A stretch of 64,000 nt of DNA from Ilex aquifolium (lineage: Eukaryota; Streptophyta; Magnoliopsida; Aquifoliales; Aquifoliaceae). The stretch spans positions 2,046,001 through 2,110,000 of the forward strand of contig OX637398.1 in assembly GCA_951799425.1 (NCBI GenBank). The letters are read 5' to 3'. This document shows, one piece after another, positions 20,701-35,400 of the stretch; position 1 is the stretch's first letter, and every line of letters starts with the position of its first letter. Position numbers and translations under genes: made by a program. A model generated the notes under the pieces. The model saw nothing but the letters and a program-made list of their open reading frames with translations. It did not search any database and had not been told where the DNA came from.

Positions 20701-23700
20701 GTTTCACAGGACAAAGACAGTGGACAGAGGCGTGGCAATAGACAGACCTGGCTGGTCGTTGTTGCTCGCTGGATTTGTGGTTGTTGTGGTGGCAGGATCG
20801 GGACTCTGTGGTGGCTACTGCCGGCGGCGGGTGGCTGAGAGAGAGGAAGGATGGCAGAGTCGATGGCGAGAGAGAGGAAGGAAGACAGAGTCGATGGCGA
20901 GAGAGAGGATCTGATGAGAGAGATAGTGGCTAGCCACAATTGATGAGTGAGAAGGGAGGGAGGCAGTTTGGCGAGTGAAATAGAGAGCCGGTTGGAGCCA
21001 GATTTTTTGGATTGGTTCAGCAAAATAGCTAAAAAGTGCTATTTGTTGAGCCCGTTGGAGATGCTCTTAATATCATTGGAGAATATACAGGTCTTGGTAC
21101 TTAATTACAAAATTATTGAGTTTGGTCCTCCCTTCTGGTGGCCGACCTTAAGAAGAAAAATGAATGATTGCCTGCTTAAGGTTTTGGCTGCTTTTGCCTG
21201 CTTAAGCTTTTGGCTACTTCCCTTATCTGGGAAGGAGAAGACAATAAAAACTGAATTTTGGAAGTCAAGGGAATTTTACTATTAACTCTTTGTTCTCCAC
21301 TAGACTTTTGCCCTTCCTTTTTTCAATAGTTTCTTTTTATGAGAGAGGATAATGCCTTCAAATTCCTTCGCGTTTACATTCTTTGTTGAATAACCCTTCT
21401 TGGCAGAATGTTATGATTTACCAGCATAAACATAGAGAATGGTGTCGATTCATTGGTTTTGTGTTTTACTTTGACGAGTAAGGGGTTCATTCCCTATTTC
21501 ATGCTAAGTTTTTGCACGATGGTTTTCCTTTCACTCTTTTTCCGTCTCTAGTCTTCCTGCCCTCAATGAGTTTTCTCTTTTGTGGGTAATCCGTGGTCCA
21601 TGATAGCTTCAACGACTGGCTTTTGCTGTGCTCTGCGTACTGGTCAATCCTGTTGTTGCTGGCCCATCAGATGTTATTATAACACGGCCCAATAAATTGT
21701 GACAGTGATGTGAGTGTTAATCTTTCTGAATTTCCATGCTGGTCGGTTCTCAAGATGAACCATGTTGTGGTCTCTACCCTTAAAGTATCTTCAAAACCAT
21801 ACCTGAACACCCCAATGGTGGAGCGGACCACGACCACCCACATTACCTAATCAACCACCATCAATTTGCATATAAACCAAACCCAAAATTTTGCCAACAC
21901 TGCTCATATCACTGGAGCGCACCTCCTATGAAACCATATCTACTACCAATATCATGTACACAGCAGACTCACAAAAACAGAGACGCACGCGTACACTTAC
22001 AGACAGGTACTATGACCTTTTAGATAATTATAAATCTATGTTTTACTTGACTTCCAAACTTACTTACATGCTTCTTACTTGATTATTATGATGAAGTGAA
22101 GGTATGAAAAAATAATCCTTGTAAAATCTATAATAATTTGTTATGCACCCTCTCTTTAGTCTACGTGCCTAAGATCCTCAATATAATTGCTTGTCGCCCT
22201 TCCCTCTTCCTCTTTTGTTTATCTGCTCCACTATCCTTTAGGCCTTCTTAACCCAATGCTCCTGACCCTTGATCAAAGACAAGCATATTCATTACTTCAA
22301 TATGTTTTGCTCTCTGATTTTGTTTTCTTTTACTTTGATCTAAACTGGGCACTAAAATTATTTCTTTATTTTTAAGTTGTTTATTTGGTTTTTTTAATCC
22401 TTTTGACAATAATATTTGCATTTTTTTGGTGGGGAATTCAAGCGCCTTGAAATGTTTGGAATACATGTTCCAAGATATGCCCTCGTAAATAGAGAAGTTC
22501 CATATCAAGAGTTGGATTATTTTGTTGAGGAAGAAGATTTTGTTGAGGTTCATGGTAATCGTTTTTGGAAGCCTTTTGTGGAGAAGCCAGTTGATGGTAT
22601 GCTCTTTGTCTAATTTTACTGTTAGATTGTACAATGCTGCTGCTTTGTTGACCAATTATACATTTGTTAAGCAATGGTGCCCAGTTGCTTATTATTCTTT
22701 CTGCTTATATTTGTAATTGTGTTAGTGGTAGATCTTTATTATTTCAAGGATTATAAATTTTTTTTTTTTGAAGGTGATGACCACAGTATAATGATATATT
22801 ACCCTAGTTCAGCTGGTGGTGGCATGAAAGAATTATTCCGGAAGGTGAGGATTTTGCTATTATCTTTTATTTGGTTTTGAGATGAATTGTGGTTAAAGTC
22901 ATTGTAAAGTATCTTTGGAGCTTGGTTGATACCTTTTGCCTTTTTTCCTTTTTGGGGTTGAGGAGTGGGTTTAAAATCTGTATAACTGCATTGAAATATT
23001 ATACAATTTGGGGTTGTGTGTGTATGTCATCCAATGCATAAGCTAGCCTGTAAGAAAATTGGATTTGTTTTGGTGACATATGGATTTGTGTTTTGGATTC
23101 ACCATGCCAGCTCTGTTCAGGTGCTCATGTTTGTGAAATCTTAATTAGCCATGTCTGCTATTATTCTAGCCAAGTTATTGTAGCATGTTAATACACCTTA
23201 AGGGTCTTCTATGGAAACCAAACATTGGATGATTAGGGTGACTCTGATGATGTGGTAGGTAGAGTGACTCTAGTTTCTGACTTTTGGGTTGATGCTCACA
23301 TTAAGCAAGAAATCCAGCTTCTAGCATTTAGAATAAGCTGTTGGTTTCTTTTTTCCTGTAAAGCTTTGCTGATGTGAATGTGCTTTAATGTACCCTGTTC
23401 TTACCCTCTTGGAAATTTTGTAGAATTATTGTTGGAGTTATTGTCTTTCTAAGGGATTCCAGATTTTCTGCGCTTTAGTGTTCATAAGTGATGTGAAAAT
23501 TCATGCTCCCCAGATTCATATTTTTTTTCTATGATTTCAGGTTGGTAATCGGTCTAGTGAGTTCCATCCAGAGGTTAGAAGAGTTAGACGTGAAGGCTCC
23601 TATATATATGAGGAATTTATGCCAACAGGGGGAACAGATGTGAAGGTTGTATAATCTATGCTTCTATAGTCTTCAGGGAATGGATTTCTTGATTTGTTCA

Positions 23701-26700
23701 GATTTTTTATCAAGGATGAATAGATGTTACATTGCACAATATCTGTGAAATGAAATTGAACAAATTCAACGATCTGATTGCATGGATCTGAAGTATTAAG
23801 GACTTAGATCCAGATTATTTTGTTGGCTTTGAAGTAGTACACAGTAATTTTATGCATTAGAGAAATAGAACTTCATTTACACCCTTTTAGATAACTATAA
23901 AGAAGTGAAAATTATGTGAACTCTCACGTCTCATCTATAATGCCAAAAGGCGGCCATTTCCTCTTTCATTCCTATTGTCCACTATAAATGAGCCCTGATA
24001 TATCTAAACTGATTTCATCTCATGGATTGGCCTCCTGATGGGGCCATATGTCTCTGCTTTCCTTGTATCTCCCTTCTATTTGGTTTAGGGAAAAAAGTGC
24101 ATCCTGTATCTTTATCACCAAGATGCTGTCTGTGCTTAACTGTGCCAAACTCCCTTAGAAGCCTCTTGTTGAAGGTGTTATGAGTGGAGAGGAATCATAG
24201 CTGGTAAGAGAAAATTGAAGTCCAATATGACTCGTTACCTTAACCGCAAGGAGGGGGATGCCGAAGGCAGGGCTAATCACTGGAGTGAAATCGTAATAAG
24301 TTAGCCAGAAGGTGTGGCTAAGACAACTCCTTTTCAGGGAGAGCTAATGCTTGTTGGGTATTTTGGTTTGACACTGCTAAACACAAACTGATGCCTTGGA
24401 ACAGAAGCCATTTAGAAGCTGAGATTTGATTCAGGACCAATGTCACCTGGACAAGAAAAAATTATGGCACTTCTTGGCCGCAGGTTACTGTATCAGCATT
24501 GTTGAAAAATTACTGGCCAAACTCTGTTAGCAGTTACAGTCATGCTATGGTAATTACCAACACTAGGCTCTTCTATGGTTATTCAATTGGAAATCACTTA
24601 TGTAAATTTTTTAGTAAGTTTTATCTCATTCAATGTCTTGAAATCAAGCAATATCTATTCATTGGGCGCTTAAATCATTTAGGTCCAACATATCTCTTCT
24701 TTTGTATCAGGAGTAGATATTTGAAGGAGTGAATGAAAAAGAATAGTTGGGGGTTATTATTTTTCTTACCAGCTGTGGTGTTGTTGGGTGAGGGTTTGCC
24801 CTTTCAAAATCAAGCTTTCGGCTTGGATAGGTCAATATACTCTCTTTTATGTAAATTCCACCTATTCTGATTTAATGTTCTTAGGATTCAATCCTGCTGC
24901 ATCTTTAGATCCTAGCCGCCCTTATTGCATAAGATCCTACGCCTTAAGCCTAAAGCCCTCAATGCGATCCTTGCACCATGAAATTCTAGTATCTTCCCAC
25001 CCAGATTATTCACATGATAGCTGCCCAACTAATCAATCTTGTTTACGAATATACGTGTGCCACTAGGCTCTGAAAAATCAGATGATTAATGACTGCTCCA
25101 CTTAAAGGGAAGATATTTTTTTATGAGTGGACTTTCAGCATTTACATATATAATGACACTAAGGGGATTCCAACAAGACTAGATATTAGAAGGATCACCA
25201 AGAAAAATCTTTCTGTTTGCTCTTTAAATTGATTAATTGCATTTATGGAGTAGATGAAGAAGCATATGTGGTTTCTACTAGGAAATGTATCTCTTCTGCC
25301 CTTTACGGTGGGGAAGGTGTTCTGGGGTAGGAGGGGGCTGTCTATATCATTCAAGTGCATGTTATTCTCTTGTTGCTCATGCATATTAGACCTTTATAAG
25401 CACAACCGAGGAGACAGATGTGTAGCCTGTTCTTCCACATTCATATCAGTTCTTTATGTTTTTACTACTTATATTTGTTGATATGCAGCATCATGTTTTC
25501 TTCACTCTTTAAACGTTTAACCATTTTATGTGATACATAGAAAAAGCTGCTTGAGTGTGTTTTCATATTTTTGTAGGTGTATACAGTTGGCCCAGAGTAT
25601 GCACATGCAGAGGCAAGGAAGTCTCCTGTTGTTGATGGGGTTGTTATGAGAAATCCTGATGGCAAAGAAGTAAATAATTTGTTATACTCCTACCTATACC
25701 TTTTGATTTGGATGCCTTGGTGTCTTGCATGTTCTGCTTGACATCAATTCATTTGAAGTTGTGATCATTGGCTTTGTGTCCATGAAGCAGTAATTGATTG
25801 GATGAACGCTTATACTGTTGGTTTCTGGGTGAAATGATCCAAGAGTTGTTACTTCCTTTGGCAGGTCAGGTATCCAGTTCTGCTTACTCCTACTGAGAAG
25901 CAGATGGCAAGAGAAGTTTGCATTGCGTTTAGGCAAGCAGTAAGTCACCTTGATCCTTTAAAAAGTATATTGGTAGGTGTTCAAACTGTCAAGGCTCTAT
26001 TAATCCGCAAAAATATATCATTTGTTTCACCTACTAAGGCATTATCATCATCATCAACTTGTGATTTGGTTTGGCTGCCTTAGGAAGATCATTTAATTAT
26101 CTGGGTAAACCAATTTTATCAATATTTCAAAGCTGGCAGCTTTTCCAAACCAGAACGTGGACGTTGTTTTTTTTGTTGTTATCCATTAAGGGTTCTTGAC
26201 TTTCGGAAGGAAAACAGGTCAATAGCACAATTTCAGATAATTATTGTCTACGAAAATTGCTCTGGTGCATTCCAATTGGATTTGCCTTTTGTTTTCCTTA
26301 TCTTTTTGCCCAGAAAACTGTGAGTTGTTGAGTTCTTTGGTGTATGTAGATTGGTTACCAAAGAGTTCAAGAATTCCCTTCTTCTGGCCACAAAGGAAAG
26401 GAGAAGAAATTCAATTAGAATAACATTACAAACAGTATTAGTATTTTATAACCTGGTTTGCCTAGTGTAATGTAGCATTATCTTTTGTAAGAGTACCAAC
26501 AAACAACTTTTGTCATCCATTGCAGAAAATTTGGGTTGAGTGGAATTCACCTCATCAATGCTAACACATGCACATGCACGAGAAAGACCATTCTTCTTTG
26601 AAGAAATCATTTTATCTTTAAATAATGTGCATCTCTTCATAAACTTTCAGGTTTGTGGGTTTGATCTCTTGCGTTGTGAGGGGCGTTCATATGTCTGTGA

Positions 26701-29440
26701 CGTGAATGGATGGAGTTTTGTAAAGAACTCCTACAAGTAATTCTTCTTAATTTGATTCTTTGAAAATCTAATTATAGCAATTTTATCATTACACAACATT
26801 CAATTAAATACACGCTTCTTTGTTCCTCCCTGTTGTTTAGGGTACGGATAGCAATTGTATGACAGAAATATGAACAGTATACCTGACAAAGCCTTCCATC
26901 AGTAAATGAGCTACAGCATATTGTTTCATTATGTTTTCATTCTGGCTTCTTATTTGCACCTCCTCGTGTAATGTACTCACGCAACCACAAAATGTGTCTT
27001 GTTTGTATTTTAACAAAGATTGACATTTTGCTGCCCACTTCCAGTAAACCCCCCCCCCCCCAAAAAAAAAAAAAAAAAATAAATAGTTGTACTGCCCTTG
27101 AAGAATGTATCCTTTCTAGGGAAGTAATCCAAATTGTGACCAAAAACTGTCAAGTCTGGACCAAGCACCATACTGGAAGTCCTTTGTCAAGATTTGAAAG
27201 GTTAAAATCTGTCATAAGTTAGACAAAAAAATCATTTCATGCATTGTGGACATATTGCTTGATATATTTCTTATTCATAGAAGTGGATTTATAATTTCCT
27301 GTCAAAATTATATTGGAGCAGTAATGTGCAAAGTCAATTTGTTGGTGCTGTCTGGAAGTTACATAAGACCAACAGTATGCAAAGTCAACATGTTGATATA
27401 TCCTTATATACATACACACACACAAGGGATAATAACCACAAGGCTGAGGGTTCAAATCCGATGGCATTCACTTTCTGCTAGTAGTGCTAAAAATTAGGTC
27501 TGTACCCAATCTAATCTTCTTAGCATCCTCAGTTAATGGAAACGTAATTTAGTTATGATGTTTCTTTAACATTTGGGTCTTGGGATCATGCTTAATACAT
27601 GCACTATTTTTCTGGAATGTGATGGGGCATTGCACTATTGTAGTTGAATGACGAATTCATCAGTTCAGTATTTGGTTCATTTGCCATCTTTTTGGTAAAT
27701 CCATCTCGCAGTAATGTGACTCTGAATTAACACTTGTCTATATTGGCATCAGAATCTTTTTACTACCTGTATGAAGGTTTCATTTCTTTTTCTTTATCTT
27801 TGGTTATTTTTATCATGTTTATATTCACGTCAAAGGCCAAGTGGTTAAATCATTGTTGGACTGGTTTTATGAGAGCTGGTTCTTTTTGGTTCAACCTCTA
27901 GTCTGATTAAAGGCAAGTGGGTATATGCACAATTTGAACCTGTATTCTTGTATGCTTTGCTATGTTTCTGATTACGTGGTGCTTTCATTTTTTTTTTTGG
28001 CTGTCAAATTTAGTTATTGTGTCTCAATTTGCTGACTACAGGTATTATGATGATGCCGCATGTGTTTTGAGGAAGATGTTTCTAGATGCAAAAGCTCCCC
28101 ATCTTTCATCCACAATTCCACCAACTTTGCCATGGAAGGTCAATGAACCAGTTCAACCTTCTGAGGGACTAACACGTCAGGGAAGTGGGATTATAGACAC
28201 ATCTGGGCAGTCCGAGGAGCTACGCTGTGTAATTGCTATTATTCGTCAGTAAGATATATACCCTGCTGTTTTCCTCAATTTTTGTGGCATTTTTGTTTTC
28301 CCTCTATAATGATGGCTTATTTGGTCAGTGGTGATAGAACTCCCAAACAGAAAGTGAAGTTGAAGGTTACTGAGGAAAAGCTGTTAAATTTGATGCTGAA
28401 ATACAATGGGGGGAGACCTAGATCCGAGGTGTTTCTTTTCTCATCATTATCCTTTTAATGTTTGGTCAGATATCTATATTTTTTAACAAGAACTAATCAC
28501 CTTCTCTCTCGGTCTTCACAGACAAAACTCAAAAGTGCAGTACAGTTGCAAGATTTGTTAGATGCCACACGAATTCTAGTACCGCGTGCTAGGTATCAAT
28601 CCTTATGCAAATAATGATTTAACTTTAAATTATATGGTTCATTTTCAGCAAACTCTGTCCCCCTTTTTGAAGTTTATCCCACAAAGATAAGTTTGAATAG
28701 TTTTATGCATGACTTACTCAAATTTCATAGTTGAAAAAGGTGGAAGTGTTTGGCTATTTGTACACCCCTGTAGTGAGCTATGAGTCATGACCTTCTGAAA
28801 CCTTTTTAAATTTTTTCTGATCATATGTATCTATGAAACAATAAATGTGTAGAATCGTTTGGACATGTGAAGATCAAATCTTGGCATAGTTTGTGGAAAA
28901 AATATATTTTAATTCAATTGTTGATGTTTCGTTTTTTTGAAGACTGCCTAGAATTGTAGAAAACAAGCTAGACAAAATTCAATCAAGAAACTTATACAAA
29001 AAGAAACAGAAAAGAATTATTTTATAAATACACATCAAGGTGGCTTCAAAAGTTAAAGGTGGATATAAAAAGAAAATGAAAGCCAAGTACACTGTGTGTA
29101 GGCCTCAGGGGCAGAGCCAAGAACTGGTTTAAGGGTGGTGGGCACAATCTTTTTTTTTTTTATATTTGTTACTAAAATGATAAAGATCATAAATCTAATT
29201 TCGATAAAAATCTAAGCTACCCACAAAAAAATCAAAGCCTAAGGTCAAAGTAATTTCTAAATGAAAAGGAAAAAAGTCATTATCAAACAATACTACTTTT
29301 GACCAAATATTTATGTTAAAATTACCTGGCAATTACACTTGATTCGCAAAAAAAAAATCAAAGTAAATCAAACTCTATTGAAGGTGTCTAGATATAATTT
29401 CACAAAATTGTCTTTCTAGGATTGATTGTGCCCCCCTTTC

Positions 29441-29471
<31 letters not shown>

Positions 29472-32400
29472 TAGCTAAATTATTTTTAAATTTAGAATAT
29501 ATTTGTCTCGAACATCGATTTGTCTCGAGCTGCTTCGACTTTAACTTTTTTTTCTCCCAATTAATAAAGGTAAAGCGACACATTTATATTAATTATGTCA
29601 TATTTCATAATAAAAACTCATTAAATAAAAAAAGTCAAAAAGTTGTTGGGTGGGGCTATTCCCATTCCACAAATATCCATTCCCATCCCATTAAAATTTT
29701 TATAATCAGACTACTAAATTCACCCTTTTTATATCCACTCCATTTTAACTAAATTCATCCCATGCTATTCACACCCCTTTAATATAAGTCCACCTTCTAT
29801 TTTCTTAAAATTAGAGTTTCATTCACTATTTCATCTCATATATCTTACACGAAAGAGCTTTTTCAATATGGATTTTCTTAGTAAGATATAGGTTAGTATT
29901 AGTTCTCGATTTAATTTTTTGTTTGATTTCATGTGCGCTGTGTGATTTCATTTTTGATTCTGTCAAGCTTAATTATTATATATATATATATTCATATATT
30001 CATACATGTTTGCAACAAGAAGGAAAAACAAAGTATTGTAAATTCAATAGAAGGTATACTCAATAGATTTTTTTGATCCAATTGTGTCTATTCAAAGAGA
30101 AGTTAATATTATTGCCCACACTATAGAAACACAAGTTATTGCTCTTCATGTTAATTTAACTGAGGTTGTTTTGATAGAAGCTACAATAAGCTTAGATAAT
30201 GTACAGATACAAAAAGTGTTGTACTTATCTTACCAATCTATATTGAAAAATTTATTTTGTGTAGGGTAATATGAGAGCAGATAGTGAATGAAATCCTAGT
30301 TATGAGAAGATAGAAGATGAACTTGTTATTAAAGGGGTGTGTATTGCATGGAGTGAACTTAGTTGAAATGGGGTGGGTATAAACAGTGGCAGATTCATAG
30401 TGGGGGCAGTTGCCCCCATTGGAATTTTAAAAATTTTTGGGGAGTAAGTATAATTTTAAAAATTTTAAAATTTATTAGAGATTTGCCCCCACTGAATTTT
30501 TTTTTAAAAGATTTATAGGTAGCTATGATATTTTGATAAATATATGGGTCATTTATAAATGTCAAAAAAATTCCTTTAAAAGGCTAAATGCCTCCATTAT
30601 GTGTTAGATTAAATTATTTTGATTTGGTGTTTTGAATAGTTTTATTGTGATTGGTTAAGTAATTCCTATACTAAAGTTTAGTTTAATATAATAGTCATAG
30701 TTTACGTTTGTTTCGATTGGTTGTTAAAATTCAACTATATATGATTGAACTAAATTTTTTGGTTCAAAATTTTTTGTTATGTGATTAGTTCTTATAGATA
30801 AATTTATAGTGAATTTTTTTTGTTGGCTCTTTTTGTATAGCGCTCATGTATATAAGTTGTTACTTTAATTGGCGTACTATTAATGAAATTATACTTTTGT
30901 GAACATTAGTAATTTTAATATTCATATGGTTTAGGTTGTGCCCCCACTGGGCAAAATTTCTGGCTCCGCCTCCTGGATATAAATGAGGTAGACTTAGTAG
31001 TTTGATAATAAAAATTTTAATAGGTGATGGATATTTGTGGGATGAGAATAACCCCACCCAAAGTTGTTACACATAACATGTATGAACAAAAAAATAAAAT
31101 CAATTACAGCTCTTATCGAAACGTGAGGCTTATTACATCTATTGATGAGTTTTCATATTTTATATCAAAATCGCAAAGTTATCAAAAAAATTTAAGAAGT
31201 AAGTGTAATAATACCACTGCAGTCCAATGTAAACAAATTAATCATCAGTTGTAGAAAAATAGAGATCAAGTGTAGGTCAATTGAAAGCAATTTCACCTTA
31301 AAATGTTGAATTTAGAACCAAATAATACACAAATTTGTAAATCAACACAAATTTTAAGGGTGGCGCAACAAACTATATCTAGAAAAATAACTAAAATTTA
31401 TATATATAAAATCAAGAAAAAAAATTTGAGGGTGGGCCAATGTCCCCCTGGCCCCTATATACCTCTGCCCTTGGTAGGCCTCACACTTGGTAGAGAAAAA
31501 ACCTTTGACTGAATTTTGTATCCCAGGTACACACCTAACAAGACCCTTTAATAGCAAAGCCTCTATGAGTTTTGGAATTGCCTTGCTTTGAGGGAAGACT
31601 GAATCTTATAATATAGATTGATATTGAATGCCCCGAGTGTCTTGAAGGAAGATGAGCTCAAGGGAGTGGAGAGTCTGGGTCTCGAAGATTTCTCTTATGT
31701 TTTGGCATATGCAGGGGTCAATCAAGGCAACTTCTGCATTTTCTTTTCTGGATGTATCTTTCTGGAACAGACTTTGGCTTTGCCCTGTATGCATGAAACA
31801 AAAGTTTAGAGGTGATACCCCCACCCCTCCAACAAAAAAAAAAAAGTTCAGAAAATCAAATACATTAAGAACAATCTATTTTGTAACTGTTTGAGTGTAA
31901 TAATCTACCTTCTTGACCTGTCATTTTCTGCTAATTTTCAAGTAATATACGTTTCTTCAATGTAGCTCGTGCATTTTACTCGCTTATTCAGTTTTATGTT
32001 GAAGCAAAAGTAATATCTTTGACCTGATTTTGCAAATTTTAATATAATTAGAACTGGTCGGGAAAGTGATAGTGAAGCAGAAGACATTGAGCATGCTGAA
32101 AAACTTCGTCAAGTTAAAGCAGTTCTTGAGGAGGTCCATGTTTAATTAGTTTCTCCTAAACTGTGCATCTTTGAATTCAAGTTTTATTGTGGTTTACATG
32201 TTCTTTCTTTATGATCATGTTGAGTTGGATTTACATGTAGTGAGTGGAATTTCTCTAGTTTGCATTTCTGCATTTAAATTTTTGCGCATATCTTTCTGTA
32301 GAATCGGATTCGAGGAGATGGTAACTGGTGTAGTTGAGCTTAATTGGAAGTTGTGGTACATTTGGACAAGGATTTTCCGAATTCTAAGAAGATTAGATTT

Positions 32401-35400
32401 TCAAATTTCCCATGTTTTTAGGGAAGCAAATTCCGCAGCAGATTTCTTGGCAAACAAGGGGATCCTTGACCAACAACCAAGGATCTATCTTAATTGGAAA
32501 GATTTTCCTATAGATGGAAGTTTCCATATTTTGCGGGACTCGTGGAGTTTTTAATCATAGGCGAAAATTTAGTTGGCATGAACTATAAAGAAAATTGCCG
32601 AATTGCTTCAGGAATCCTTATGATCTTTTTTATTTTTTAATGCCATATTTAGTTATTTTTCCATTGGATTATTGTTTTAGATTGCATAAAGGGGTAAGGT
32701 ATTATGTCCCCTCTAGCTTGATGTAATTTGAATTTATTAACAAAATTCACCTCGTCTTAACGAGTTTTTTTTTTAAAAAACTTTTTATCTCAGTTTTGCA
32801 CCAAATACAAAAACTTTTACTGTAATTGATTATTGCTTTCTTACTTTTCAAATCACTAAATGGAACCAACTTATTACTTTCTTATAAGTGTCATTCTCTG
32901 TTCTTCCAAAAAAGAAAGAAAAAAAGAGTTGTAAACAAGACTGCTTTAAGACCTTTTAGGTCTATTGATTTATTTAAATGGGTAATGGAAATTTAGGCAA
33001 TTAAAAAATTTTCTTATAAATTTCATACTTTTCGAACTGTAGAGTGAGGTTTTCTTAACAATTTTTATTTGGTAAATTTTATATCTTACTCAGGGTTAGG
33101 ATAAAAATAATATTAAAGGTTAGGTATGTACCTTGTCCAGTGCACAAGGTTGCCACCACTGTGGGGTTTAGGATTTATGCAACCTTACCTTGCTTATGGA
33201 GAGGCTGTTTCCTTAACTCTAATTTGTGATGCTTTGTTTACAATGGAGCAACCTTACGCTGCATCAAGGCCCACTCTCGATTAAATAATCATGAACTATC
33301 TTCCCTTTTTTCATGTCTTGGCATATTGTGCATGAAAATGTATTTAGTGAGAAAGAAGAAACAATATTTAGTTGAAGAAATAAGAAACATGATTTGATCG
33401 GCGGGTTTTAGAACAAGTATTTTCTCCTTAGGATTCCACTCAGTATGCTCAAATGTTTCATTAGGAGTAAGAACAAAGTATTTTCCCCCCAATTTTTTTT
33501 TATAATTCTGCGTGTATGCTAGATGCAATTTTTTTTAGCATCATGTATGAGTTTAAGTTTGGGTACACCTGGTTTGCAACCTATATCTTTTATTTGTTTT
33601 TGTGTTTTTTCTAGTTAATTGTTGAAGGAAGATGCTTCATGGTATTGCATGTGAATGTATATGCTTTCTTACACAGCTCTCACATTTGAATGAGTTTTAG
33701 GTAGTTTACATGCATAGAAGCAAAGATGCTTGTGATTCTATTTGTAACATGACTTGCCTGAAACTATGTAGGTCATACACGATGTGAAAATCGTCCAAGT
33801 TCTAGCTGAAATTTTATGAAACTTTTCCCTATTTCCTTGTATGCACCACTGTTTATTAAGTTGTAAATGTTTTGGCCTCCAGGGGGGACATTTCTCTGGC
33901 ATATATCGGAAGGTTCAACTCAAGCCATTAAAGTGGGTCAAAGTTGGAAAAAGTAACGGTGAAGGTGAAGAAGAACGACCTGTTGAAGCCCTAATGGTTC
34001 TTAAATATGGTGGTGTTCTTACGCATGCTGGAAGAAAGCAGGTGTTTAATTTTACGGAATGCGTATGACTATATTTTCACCTGTTTTGCATTTACTCTCA
34101 GAATTATGTTTATCGTCTCTGGAAATTTGTCAGTGTAGCACATGTTGGGTACTGAATATCATGTAACATTAATCCTTTCATTGTGTCTATCCCACCTTAA
34201 ATCTGCTTTCCCTCCTTCCTTTTTGGCAGGCTGAAGAACTGGGCAGATATTTTCGAAACAATATGTATCCAGGTTAATATTTTTCACTTTTGACTTCTAC
34301 GAATGATCGGTTTCCTCTGGTGTGGTAACATCCATTCTTTCAAGAAGAAGATAGATTTTCTTTTAGATTATTGTTGGAGAACATAAATCTTTATGCTTGA
34401 AAGAGGTCTAAGAAAAGGTTGGAATGATTTGGTGAAGGAGGCTAACTTGAAGTTTGTTTCTCCTCCTTCTGATTTAACATAAGTATCAGGGCCATCGTGG
34501 GTCATTGTATTACCTGGATATTGTCTTTTTTCACTCCCATCTAGTGGGTCTCGGTCTGAGTATGGATTATTGATCCTAAATATGTTCTGTCAAGTGCTGG
34601 GCCCCTTGAATGGGGCATTGGGCTCTGATTTTCCATGTAAAGAAAGATAAGAAAAGCTGCTGATTATTATTTAATTTTTTTCCAGCAGTAACATGATTTT
34701 TTGAATAGACATTTGGTTCATACAATGCATCTGCAATGTGACAAGAAGTTGGAGTAATTTTCACGATTCGCTAGCAGCATGGATTACTCTATGAAAACAG
34801 ATTTTGGTAAAGTAGTTTTGTTGATATGGAGTATGCTTAGATTTGTTTCGGAATAGTTGGGTTTTTTTTTTTTGTCATTGCACATATTAAGACAAAAAGA
34901 GATAGCGAGGAGATTTTTGGGGCTGAGAGCAATTAGTCAGAAATAAATTCATGACAAGAAGCAGCTGACTTTTCTGAAGCCTGGATTCTACAAGTTTGGT
35001 GTAGTGCTAGCATAGATCTGTATGACGTACAGGAACTTTCTTGTTGAAGAAGCACATCTTTTTGTCCTTAAATTTTTTTTGGCGGGGAGGATACCTTTTT
35101 CTAAGTTGCTCCTTTTCGGGGTTGTTTTTATATCTAAATATTTGGTTTCATCGTGAGTCCATAGAACATAGTGATATGGCATACTTCTTTGTATGTAGTA
35201 AGCATAAGTAAGCAGTATAGTACTTCCACTGGTCTTCTTGCTTATCTTTATCGAACATGTTATAGGTTGAACATGTTAATGTCTTCCCTATCCTGAAAAA
35301 TGTTCAAATCCCTACTTTTCTAAGTGGTGGTTTTTCACTTCGAGATAAGGTGAAAAAAGTTCCCCAGCTTCTATAATTCCTCTCTGCAGGACCAAAAATT

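Larger units (their letters stand above)
29106..31473. mobile_element. Outer hAT-like transposon of a three-level nest, VIH intron 14
   Basis: The left end CAGGGGCAGAGCCAAG and the reverse complement of the right end, CAAGGGCAGAGG, form imperfect terminal repeats of the CAGGGGCGGAGCC type. Both sides carry a perfect 8-bp duplication GTAGGCCT (29098-29105, 31474-31481), the hAT length. The 2,368-bp span includes a later MULE insertion; without it the element would be about 950 bp. No transposase frame is seen. Confidence 0.85.

Noticed and set aside
20418-21023. 201-codon minus and 138-codon plus frames in VIH intron 5
   Set aside because: Inside the PIF/Harbinger element, mutually overlapping, without transposase motifs; kept only as a possible captured segment.
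27424-27465. tRNA-like box B (GGTTCAAATCC)
   Set aside because: No cloverleaf or matching box A at proper spacing; at best a SINE relic.
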